The notes under the pieces are model-generated. The model searched no databases. It was not told where the DNA came from and was given only the letters and a program-made list of their open reading frames with translations. A stretch of DNA of 18,353 nucleotides, taken from the NCBI RefSeq assembly GCF_000186865.1, contig NW_008705582.1:129893-148245 (forward strand), written 5' to 3'. The DNA is from Aureococcus anophagefferens. Its lineage: Eukaryota; Sar; Pelagophyceae; Pelagomonadales; Pelagomonadaceae. A program made the translations under genes and the position numbers. Positions 1 through 7,962 of the stretch are shown here, one piece after another. The stretch's first letter is position 1. Every line of letters begins with the position of its first letter.

Positions 1-498
1 CAAGCCCGGGTCGCCGCGTGCGCCGGCCTGCCTGGAGAAATCGCAGCGGGGTACGTCGGCCCTGGCAGCCGGCCCCCGGTGCGGTATGCTCCCCCGTCTG
101 GACCTCGCGGCCTCCGAGTGCGTAGCGTCCCCGATCGAGAGCCAAGCTCCGCGGGCCGCGTCAGGAGCCAAGCTCCGCGCCAGGGTCGTCTGGGCCCCTG
201 CAACAGGGACGATCCCGGCCCCTCAAAAGGAGCCCCCCCGAGGCCCGGTGCGGCTTTAGTGGGCCCCCCAGTGCCCGCGCCCGCCCAAGGCTGGCGCGTA
301 GGCGGGGTGCGTCGCCTAATGCGCTAGAGAGAGAGAGGACGCAAATGTACAACATGCGGACGGACGCAGTCGGGCGCGCATCCCCTTCAATAACTAGTCC
401 AACATGAGGTTAACGTTCGACTCGGGTGAGTGATGTCGTTCCCGATCCGGGGAAGAGGGGTCTGGCGGGCGAGCTAGAAACTTGGCTAGATTACCAGC
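1..498. other. Intergenic stretch, no supported gene
   Basis: I see no convincing gene here. A short plus-strand open frame (79-327) is Pro/Arg/Gly-rich with no recognisable domain and is typical of chance frames in GC-rich DNA. The only local structure I noticed is a 15-bp direct repeat, GAGCCAAGCTCCGCG, at about 139-153 and 165-179. From about 340 onward the base composition becomes less GC-rich. The last part should include the 3' untranslated region of the minus-strand gene that ends at 499. Confidence 0.5.
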
Positions 499-3400
499 TT
501 AGTTGCCGCGGAGCACCCGACGGTGTTCGGTGCTGCAAATCCCGCAGGCGACGGGGCACGCCGCGTCTCCTTTGACCTTGCCCTCGCCCTTCTTGGAGCA
601 TTTCTCGGGCTTCTTCGCCATGTAGTCGCAGTCGTACTTGCTCTTTTTCCAATACCATGAAGATGAGTCCTCGCACGGTCCCTCGACGCCACCTGTAGGT
701 GAGGGCACCGGAGCGCTCGCGTCGCATGTCCCGCAGGCGACGGGGCACGCCGCGTCTCCTTTGACCTTGCCCTCGCCCTTCTTGGAGCATTTCTCGGGCT
801 TCTTCGCCATGTAGTCGCAGTCGTACTTGCTCTTTTTCCAATACCATGAAGATGAGTCCTCGCACGGTCCCTCGACGCCACCTGTAGGTGAGGGCACCGG
901 AGCGCTCGCGTCGCATGTCCCGCAGGCGACGGGGCACGCCGCGTCTCCTTTGACCTTGCCCTCGCCCTTCTTGGAGCATTTCTCGGGCTTCTTCGCCATG
1001 TAGTCGCAGTCGTACTTGCTCTTTTTCCGATACCACGACGATGAGTCCTCGCAATTCGAGCTGGGATTTGGAGTGGGCATGGGTGACATGTCTTGTGGAA
1101 AAGGTGTCGGTTTCGGAGTTGGCGCTATTTGCGTGGGCATCGTCGGTGGTTCTGCGGAAGGCGTCGCTGTTGGTTCTGCGGGAGTCGGCCGAACGGTTGG
1201 CGCCGCAACAGGTGCAGGCAACGGGGCACGCGTCGGCGAGAACGTGGGAGCAGCCGTGCTAGGCGCCGGCAGCGATGGTGCAGCTGTCGTCGGGGCCGGT
1301 GACGGAGAGGACGACGGCGAAGCAGTCGTCGGCGTCGCGGATGGACCGAAAGACGGGCATACGGAAGGCGCGGGCACCGGAGCCGCCGTCGGGGCACGCG
1401 TCGGCGAGAACGTGGGAGCAGCCGTGCTAGGCGCCGGCAGCGATGGTGCAGCTGTCGTCGGGGCCGGTGACGGAGAGGACGACGGCGAAGCAGTCGTCGG
1501 CGTCGCGGACGGACCGAAAGACGGGCATACGGAAGGCGCGGGCACCGGAGCTGCCGTCGGGGCCCGCGTCGGCGAGAACGTGGGAGCAGCCGTGCTAGGC
1601 GCCGGCAGCGATGGTGCAGCTGTCGTCGGGGCCGGTGACGGAGAGGACGACGGCGAAGCAGTCGTCGGGGTCGCGGACGGAGAGGGCGACGGGACCGAAG
1701 ATGGTCTCGGTGTCGGCGATGATGTTGGTTCTCCAGAAGGTAAAAACGAGGGAACTGTTGTCGGTACAGGCCAAGGTAGGGCTGTGGGGCCTAGCGACGG
1801 ACTCGAGGACGGTGTCACTGTCGGTGATAGTGTCGGCTGTGGAGACGGACATGGCGACGGTGCACCGGAGGGAGGCTTCGTCGGCTCAGGGCGAGGTAGG
1901 GCTGTTGGTGCGAGGGATGGCACCGCGGTCGTCGGTGCCGAAGTCGAAGGTCGCACGCTGGGGCTTTGAGATGGGAGAAGGGTCGTCGGTGCCGAGGACG
2001 GGCTCTGCGTCAGCGTGTCGATGGTCTGGCCCGAGCACACTGGCGGCGTTCCGCTCGAGCTCCCGAGCCGTAGGCCTGTTCCGACTGAAAACGAGAGCTT
2101 TGATGGGCCGTGCAACGCTACACCGAGCACGCTCGCCCCCGACGTGACGACCAGCACGGGCTCGTACCCGAACTCCTCCGCCGCCAGAGATCCGGCGACT
2201 TCGGCGTACTTCTCGAGTCCCACTGCGCCCCGCGGGATCCATGCAGTTGGATCGTCGAATCGTCCGACAGCGGAGCGCGGGTCCAGCACCGCGCTGTTCT
2301 CGGAGCAGATCTTCGCGTAGACCGCGTCAGCTCCGTGGATTGTTGGCATCGCGGTAGTAGGCATCGCCGTCGTCGGCGAGAGCGTCATGGTGGGCACCGC
2401 GGTCGAAGTAGGAGCGGAGGACGGGCTCTGCGTCAGCACGTCGATTGTTTGGTCTGAGCACGTTTTCGGCGCCTCATTCGTGCGCGCCAGCCGCAGCCCC
2501 GCTCCGACAGCAAAGGCCAGCTTCGACGGACCATGTAGCACGACCCCGAGCGCACTCGCATCATCATCGGACGTGACGGCCAGCACGGGCTCGTACCCGA
2601 ACTCCTCCGCTGCCAGAGATCCGGCGACTTCAGCGTACTTCTCGAGTCCCACTTCCCCTCGTGGGATCCACGCGGTAGGATCGTCGAACCGTCCGATGGC
2701 CTGACGCGGATTCAGCACCGCGCTGCTGTCCATGGAGCAGACTTTCTGGAAGGCCGCGGCGGTTCCGTTCAAAGTCGGCGCGGGAGTCGGCATCGCCGTA
2801 GTAGGTGCGAGTGTTGCTGACGGCGGCGCGCTCGACGTCGGCGCCGAGGACGGGCTCTGCGTCAGCGTGTCGATGGTCTGGCCCGAGCACACTGGCGGCG
2901 TTCCGCTCGAGCTCCCGAGCCGTAGGCCTGTTCCGACTGAAAACGAGAGCTTTGATGGGCCGTGCAACGCTACACCGAGCGCGCTCGCCCCCGACGTGAC
3001 GACCAGCACGGGCTCGTACCCGAACTCCTCCGCCGCCAGAGATCCGGCGACTTCGGCGTACTTTTCGAGTCCCACTTCCCCTCGCGGGATCCATGCAGTT
3101 GGATCGTCGAATCGTCCGACCGCGGAGCGCGGGTCCAGCACCGCGCTGTTCTCGGAGCAGATCTTCGCGTAGACCGCGTCAGCTCCGTGGATTGTTGGCA
3201 TGGTCGTCGGAGGCGCAGTAGTAGGCATCGCCGTCGTCGGCGAGAGCGTCATGGTGGGCACCGCGGTCGAAGTAGGAGCGGAGGACGGGCTCTGCGTCAG
3301 CACGTCGATTGTTTGGTCTGAGCACGTTTTCGGCGCCTCATTCGTGCGCGCCAGCCGCAGCCCCGCTCCGACAGCAAAGGCCAGCTTCGACGGACCATGT

Positions 3401-4099
3401 AGCACGACCCCGAGCGCACTCGCATCATCATCGGACGTGACGGCCAGCACGGGCTCGTACCCGAACTCCTCCGCTGCCAGAGATCCGGCGACTTCAGCGT
3501 ACTTCTCGAGTCCCACTTCCCCTCGTGGGATCCACGCGGTAGGATCGTCGAACCGTCCGATGGCCTGACGCGGATTCAGCACCGCGCTGCTGTCCATGGA
3601 GCAGACTTTCTGGAAGACCGCGGCGGTTCCGTTCAAAGTCGGCGCGGGAGTCGGCATCGCCGATCCTCGGTGCGAATGTTGCTGACGGCGGCGCGCTCGA
3701 CGTCGGCGCCGAGGACGGGCTCTGCGTCAGCGTGTCGATGGTCTGGCCCGAGCACACTGGCGGTGCCTCGTACGAGTTGGCAAGCTGCAGACTCGCTCCC
3801 ACAGAAAAGGCGAGCTTCGAAGCCCCGTGCAAGACGACACCGAGCGCGCTTGCCAACGACGGAACGGCCAGCACGGGCTCATACCCGAACTCCGCCGCTG
3901 CCAGAGACCCGGCGACTTCGGCGTACTTCTCGAGTCCCACTGCGCCCCGCGGGATCCACGCAGTTGGATCGTCGAACCGTCCGACAGCGGAGCGCGGGTC
4001 CAGCACCGCGCTGTTGTCGGAGCAAATCGCTGGGTAGGCGTCGCTGCGCCACATGATAGTTAGCGAAATTAGCGCAGCGGCCATGGCGGCAAGCTCCAT
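499..4099 (-). CDS. Secreted modular repeat protein with Ser/Pro/Thr stalk and three ShK-like modules (one frame break)
   Basis: Large extracellular protein of unknown function. The start at 4099 opens with a hydrophobic, signal-peptide-like stretch (residues ~2-16). Then come five copies of an ~85-residue module (one Cys near its start, a VGRFDDPTAWIPRG core, and a GYEPVL...LGV.LHG..KL.F half) joined by Ser/Thr/Pro linkers. The copies alternate between two subtypes. A long mucin-like Pro/Ser/Thr stalk follows, containing three 56-residue repeats. The C-terminus has three near-identical 63-residue units with cysteine spacing C-x14-C-x9-C-x13-C-x3-C-x2-C, resembling ShK-type modules of algal secreted proteins. 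I do not recognise the 85-residue module. The first ~145 residues lie in one frame and the rest (from about 3660 down to the TAA at 499) in another, because one extra base sits near 3663-3668; this may be a real lesion or an assembly error in a repeat. A cell-wall, matrix or adhesion role is inferred from architecture only. Confidence 0.7.
500..1055 (-). repeat. Three tandem 189-bp units encoding ShK-like six-cysteine modules
   Basis: The same sequence recurs with a period of exactly 189 bp (for example CCCGCAGGCGACGGGGCACG at 541, 730 and 919). Each unit encodes 63 residues: a six-cysteine module followed by a short Ala/Pro/Ser/Thr/Gly linker. The copies are almost identical in DNA, pointing to recent expansion or gene conversion. 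The N-terminal copy has RKK where the others have WKK after the SSSWY motif. ShK-like folds in eukaryotic secreted proteins act as small disulfide-bonded binding modules; nothing here specifically indicates toxicity. Confidence 0.8.
1223..1727 (-). repeat. Three tandem 168-bp units encoding a Pro/Ser/Thr stalk
   Basis: A unit beginning GGGGCACGCGTCGGCGAGAA on the plus strand recurs at 1223, 1391 and (with one change) 1559, a period of 168 bp or 56 codons. On the coding minus strand it encodes Ser/Pro/Thr/Ala-rich sequence with one cysteine per complete unit (in a VCPSF context). This is expected to be an extended, possibly O-glycosylated stalk between the module array and the cysteine-rich C-terminus. 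The third copy diverges at its far end. Confidence 0.75.
1991..3707 (-). repeat. Two near-identical tandem units (852 and 865 bp), each encoding two ~85-aa modules
   Basis: The sequence from 1991 to 2842 is repeated almost base for base from 2843 to 3707. Offsets are 852 bp in the first third (2041 matches 2893), 864 bp after a 12-bp insertion (2401 matches 3265), and 865 bp at the far end (2843 matches 3708). The last extra base breaks the reading frame. Each unit holds one module with the core DPRSAVGRFDDP and one with NPRQAIGRFDDP. A fifth, more diverged module lies at about 3760-4030. The order implies duplication of an already existing pair. Confidence 0.85.
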
Positions 4100-4257
4100 A
4101 GTTCACGGGAGCTCAGTTTCAATTAAAGATGCCAGAATGAAGGCCGACGGACCGCGCTTGGATAGATTTGGATGGCGCAGCCACCTCAGCGGGGATGGAG
4201 GAGGGTAGGGCAGGGCGGGTGCTTCATTTGTGCCGAAGGAGGGTGGCGGGCGGGCCA

Positions 4258-4270
4258 AAAAATATAAGCC
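4258..4270 (-). promoter_or_regulatory. Possible TATA-like element for the minus-strand repeat gene
   Basis: Read on the minus strand this is GGCTTATATTTTTTGG within an otherwise GC-rich flank, about 165 bases upstream of the start at 4099. Distance and composition fit a core promoter with a long leader, but one AT-rich word is weak evidence. Confidence 0.25.
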
Positions 4271-4334
4271 GCGCCACCCCGGACCCCGGGGAAGCGGCGA
4301 GCTGGGAGAGGACCACCACAGATATCCCTTACTC

Positions 4335-4813
4335 ACTGACAGGTCGTTCCTGAGGTCCGCCTGTGTCAGGACAGGGTTCAGTACCTTGTACTCCCCATAA
4401 GTCCGAGCCCGTTTGTACTTCTCATACCTCAAGTTGCTCTGGGAGTCCTTCCTCTTGGGGTTCACCTGGTTGAAGCGTAGTGGTGTACTGTCGTTGAGGG
4501 GCGGTCCGATGGCCCCAGCCTTTGCACCTGCCACGTAAGGTCGATAGTCGTCATCTGGACAGGGGACAACTTGAACGTCTATCCGACATTTCTCTGATGT
4601 CAGATTGTCCAAAGCTAGGGCCACAGCCTGTTCAGTTGTGGCGGGCTCGGGCCGAGGGCTCGCCTCGCCGTTTTCGACCATGGTATCAAACCTGTTGATG
4701 CTGTCCGAGTCCATGGCACGGTCAGCCATGACATTAGTCAGGGCCTCACCAATGCTTTCACCTATCATAGGGTTAGCATTTACATTTTTTTTACTTTTTC
4801 GAAGAATCAACAA
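4335..4813 (-). pseudogene. Gene fragment, possibly mobile-element derived, with an NPKRKDSQSNLRYEKYK motif
   Basis: An open frame on the minus strand (4813 to 4103) has protein-like sequence over its first ~155 residues: an acidic/polar N-terminal part, a VQVVPCPDDDYRPYVAG segment, then NPKRKDSQSNLRYEKYK followed by a short segment ending ADLRNDL...KGYL. From memory, a pattern of the form NPKR.GS.S..RYE.YK followed by ..DL..D...G recurs in many proteins of dinoflagellates and other algae, often in repeated or element-like genes; I could not check this. The remaining frame (about 4335 to 4103) turns Pro/Ser-rich and overlaps the upstream region of the neighbouring gene, so it is probably not coding. 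The stretch is less GC-rich than its surroundings. It could instead be one exon of a real gene whose other exons I cannot see. Confidence 0.35.
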
Positions 4814-4984
4814 TAATTATTTTACTTCCTCTGAAAAAAAATGCCTCTTGTACCGTGCCTACGGCGAAATAATCGAGATATAACATGGACGCTCGAGATA
4901 TAACAAAGATATAACAAGAATGCGTTGTGATTTCAGGTACCATCACAAATTATAATTTCCTCGGGAAGCAGAGAACCTGAGACC
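4814..4984. promoter_or_regulatory. AT-rich upstream region of the 4985 gene with three AGATATAACA copies
   Basis: This is the most AT-rich stretch in the window, with T and A runs at about 4789-4850. The 10-mer AGATATAACA occurs exactly at 4876-4885, 4896-4905 and 4907-4916, with start spacings of 20 and 11 bases, close to two and one helical turns. The first two copies share a TCG prefix. The position, 70-110 bases before the start at 4985, suits an iterated regulator-binding site, but this is inference. Confidence 0.4.
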
Positions 4985-7498
4985 ATGTCGCCATCGACCA
5001 TCATCGCCTTGCTATGCGGCTTCGCTGGGAGCAAGCCGTCCGCAGCTGCGCCCCACGCCCTGCCGGTGCCGCACTGGCCTGGGCCCGTCCACCTGCCGCT
5101 CCAACCTTGGGAGCGGCTCCCAGAGGTCTTCCTACCGGGCCTTGGCATCGACCATGCGCCTAGGCCGCTCACACTGTCTGAGCTGATCGAGCCGTTCGCA
5201 GACAGCCGCCGATGCCACGAGCCGTACCTGCTCGTCCGAGGCGACGCCGGGCACGACGACCTGGACGAGGAGCTGCGGCAGCGCGTCCTCTCGACGTGCC
5301 TCAATGAAGACGCCGAGTCCCTGGTCGATGTCATCGCGACGGCGCGCAAGCACGTGTCCGTCATCTTTCAGTACGAGTACCTCAATTTGACCAGTCTCCA
5401 CAAGATCGAAGGGCTGCTCGGCGACTTCCCGGCGCTCGAGCCGGCATGCTCGTCCACCGACGCGACGACGACGGCCCACCTGTACTTCTCCTCGGCTGGA
5501 GCCTCGGCGCTCCCGGAGCATGCGGACTTGGGCGATGTCTACGTACTGCAGCTCGCGGGCGTCAAGGATTGGGCGTACGCCACCGTCTCGGATTGGCACG
5601 CCGCGCGGCGCGACGACGAGCACCAGAACGCGACGCACGTGCGCGCGCGCGTCCCGTTGGCGCCCGGGAGCGCGATGCGGGTCCCGTCGGGCTTCCGGCA
5701 CAGCGCCAGAGCCGGGAAAGAATTCTCCGTCCACCTGACAATGGAGACAACGACGTGCCCTGAGGAGCAGCCCGGAGGGGCTTCTCGGCAGCAGATGATC
5801 CTCGAGACTCTGCACGAAACGCGCTCCGCTTCGTCTTGGAAGGACATGATCGCGATGGCTTCGTCCTGTGTCATCACTTTTCCTGGACGACCGTGCGTCA
5901 TTCCCTCTCAAGACGAACTCGCTTCGCCGAGGCTCCTTCCAGACACGCCCGCACCGACTTTCGTGTCCGAGTCCCTCGTCACGACCGCCGCGCTCTCAGT
6001 GGGGATCGTCCGAAGGCTCTCCATTTCGCCGGGCAAGGCCTTCGGACTGGACGCGCGCGCCGCGCTTCTCTCGGTGATGCTGGGAATCGCGAGCGCTGCC
6101 GGCTACGATGACGGTGCCCTTCTCGACCGGCTGATGGCGGCAGAATCCCGCGTCGAGACGCTCCTCGCCATGTTTGAGGCCCTGCAGGAGGAGGTCGCCG
6201 CGGATCGACGTCTGCAAGGAGGAGAGGGTCGTCAGCTCGAGGAGGACACGACCGATACCGGCTATCTGGGTTGGAACGGTGTGAACTTCTACGTCGAAGG
6301 CGGTGGGCTCCTGGTGGGCGGCCGCGACGTCGAGGCCAACCTCGCGGCCCTGGACGACTTCGTCATCTCTCCCTGGAACCAGGCCATCGCGTTTCACGCG
6401 GTCAAGACGGCAGATCAGAGTGCTGTCGCGTCGGGGACTGTTGTGACGTTTGATACGGAGCTCCTGGACGTCGGGAATGGGTATTCGACGGCGACGTCCG
6501 TCTTCACCGCGCCGGCCTACGGTCTCTACCGCATCGACGTCGCAATTCGATCCTCGTTCGGGACTCGCGATTTCCGTCTCTACCTGAACGGAGCTGATAC
6601 GAAGCTCTCGGCTTGGACGTCCGGTGGTTCTGCGACTACGGGTCAATCACTAAACGGGAACTCGGGATATCGTCACACCCACTCTTATAGCAAGATCAAT
6701 CACCAGAACGCGCACCTCAACGCGATGCTGTACCTCGACACAGACGACGAACTCAACATTGTGAACAACGCGGACGATGGGGACGCAACTGGCAGCACAA
6801 CCCAGTACTACACCTCATTCTCCGGAGCCCTCGTCGGAAAGCCGTCGATCTCGACCGCGCTCGATCACGCGCTGTGCTTTAGCGCTGCCTGTCGCTTGTC
6901 CGACCACGTCGGCTCCATGAGCGCGACCCTGAAACACGGCGCCACATGTTCCGTCGGTGAAGGGATCTACTTCGACGGAGTCGACGACTACGTGGATCTC
7001 GACGATGTCGAGCTCGGCGGACCGATGACGATATCGATGTGGGTCGAGTGGGAGGAAATCACCGATGACGGCTATCTCCTCGATTTTGGAAACGGCGAAG
7101 TTAGCAACAACATCATCATCAAAGGCGACAAGTTCACTGACACCATTGATTATTGGATCCTGCAGGGCATCGACGCGGATGCGACGACCAAGTCGACCAG
7201 CGCTTCCCGATTTATCGATCCGGGAGTGCTGACGCACCTCATGGTGACGACGCGTTTGACTACGACGACGATGCGTCTGTACAAAGATGGAGAACTCAAG
7301 GGCTACACATCGAGTGGGTGGGAGCCAAAAACGCTCACGCGATCGTACCACGTGCTCGGAACGTCCGCGGGAGGACAGAACTACTTCCAGGGGACAATCA
7401 AGTCGCTCGCCATTTGGTCGCGGTCGCTGGCTCCGGCAGAAGTTGCTCAAGTCTACAACTACGGCGCTGACCTCTGCTCCGTCCTCAGTCTCGACTGA
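4985..7498 (+). CDS. Secreted JmjC/cupin - coiled coil - C1q - LamG-like protein
   Basis: An 837-residue protein with a signal-peptide-like N-terminus (residues ~1-22). Residues ~150-255 look like a JmjC/cupin 2-oxoglutarate oxygenase core: EHADLGDVYVLQLAGVKDW gives the HxD pair (H179, D181) and VPSGFRHSA a likely third iron ligand (H239). Residues ~378-410 are a heptad-like coiled coil. Residues ~468-617 are a C1q/TNF-like domain (AFHAVKT, SGTVVTFDTELLDVGNGY, STATSVFTAPAYGLYRIDV). Residues ~655-828 are a LamG-like jelly roll (YFDGVDDYVDL, MTISMWV, GTIKSLAIWSRSL). Coiled coil plus C1q usually means a trimer. A second hydrophobic stretch (residues ~357-372, with a Met codon at 6077) resembles an internal signal peptide, so this may be two genes fused or read as one frame. 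The role is unknown; an extracellular binding protein with an oxygenase-like head is inferred. Confidence 0.75.
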   Translation: MSPSTIIALLCGFAGSKPSAAAPHALPVPHWPGPVHLPLQPWERLPEVFLPGLGIDHAPRPLTLSELIEPFADSRRCHEPYLLVRGDAGHDDLDEELRQRVLSTCLNEDAESLVDVIATARKHVSVIFQYEYLNLTSLHKIEGLLGDFPALEPACSSTDATTTAHLYFSSAGASALPEHADLGDVYVLQLAGVKDWAYATVSDWHAARRDDEHQNATHVRARVPLAPGSAMRVPSGFRHSARAGKEFSVHLTMETTTCPEEQPGGASRQQMILETLHETRSASSWKDMIAMASSCVITFPGRPCVIPSQDELASPRLLPDTPAPTFVSESLVTTAALSVGIVRRLSISPGKAFGLDARAALLSVMLGIASAAGYDDGALLDRLMAAESRVETLLAMFEALQEEVAADRRLQGGEGRQLEEDTTDTGYLGWNGVNFYVEGGGLLVGGRDVEANLAALDDFVISPWNQAIAFHAVKTADQSAVASGTVVTFDTELLDVGNGYSTATSVFTAPAYGLYRIDVAIRSSFGTRDFRLYLNGADTKLSAWTSGGSATTGQSLNGNSGYRHTHSYSKINHQNAHLNAMLYLDTDDELNIVNNADDGDATGSTTQYYTSFSGALVGKPSISTALDHALCFSAACRLSDHVGSMSATLKHGATCSVGEGIYFDGVDDYVDLDDVELGGPMTISMWVEWEEITDDGYLLDFGNGEVSNNIIIKGDKFTDTIDYWILQGIDADATTKSTSASRFIDPGVLTHLMVTTRLTTTTMRLYKDGELKGYTSSGWEPKTLTRSYHVLGTSAGGQNYFQGTIKSLAIWSRSLAPAEVAQVYNYGADLCSVLSLD

Positions 7499-7962
7499 TT
7501 GGCCCTTTGAGATCCGCGACAGTCAAGATGGCAGTTGGTGCCTAAAACTTGAAGCACACACCTTCTGCCTCCAGCCACTCCTCGGTGCCAGCTCAATCCC
7601 CCTCCAGCTCCACCGCGAGTGGGGTCCCACCGCCGCGAAGCACCGCGTGCGCTACCTGCCCTGCCTGGCACCTGGAAGGCCGTCGAGCAATCCCCCTCTC
7701 CGCCTCGCGGGCCGCGCCGCCCTCGCCACCACCACGGCCAGCCTCCGCTGCGACGATTAGTCGGCGGCCTCGTGCCGCCGGCTAGCTATAGCCCGGTTCG
7801 CCGAGGTGCTTGAACCCCCCTGGATAATCGTCCAGATCGACGTCTCCGCATACGGCCGGCGACGGGGCCGCTCTCGCTCGCCGGGGCTTCAAGTTCGACT
7901 CGTGAAGACGTTCGTGAAGTCATCTGGGTCCGTGCCTTCCACCGTACTGGTATCCCGATGAG
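7499..7962. other. Intergenic region between the JmjC-C1q gene and the SGNH gene
   Basis: I see no supported gene. An open plus-strand frame runs to 7760 but shows no domain and changes to Pro/Arg/Ala-rich sequence. A small hairpin, CGGCGGC at 7762-7768 and GCCGCCG at 7774-7780 with a five-base loop, follows the stop of that frame; it could be a 3'-end structure but is unremarkable in GC-rich DNA. The last ~40 bases lead into the start at 7963. Confidence 0.4.

Noticed and set aside
541..1055. Regular 189-bp spacing considered as a CRISPR-like or satellite array
   Set aside because: Unit lengths are multiples of three, there are no unique spacers, and the repeats encode a conserved six-cysteine module in frame.
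1016..1969. A 317-codon Gly/Val/Asp-rich plus-strand frame with neat repeats
   Set aside because: The repeats are the complement of the Pro/Ser/Thr stalk of the minus-strand gene, which has a signal peptide, cysteine modules and far greater length.
7287..7760. An open plus-strand frame extending past the end of the JmjC-C1q gene
   Set aside because: It overlaps the well-supported LamG-like coding sequence out of frame and has no domain beyond it. A ~20-base match to the MFS gene (around 7640 and 10575) is too short to mean much.
7762..7780. A GC hairpin considered as a bacterial-type terminator
   Set aside because: The window is eukaryotic, no T-run follows, and such hairpins are frequent by chance at this GC content.
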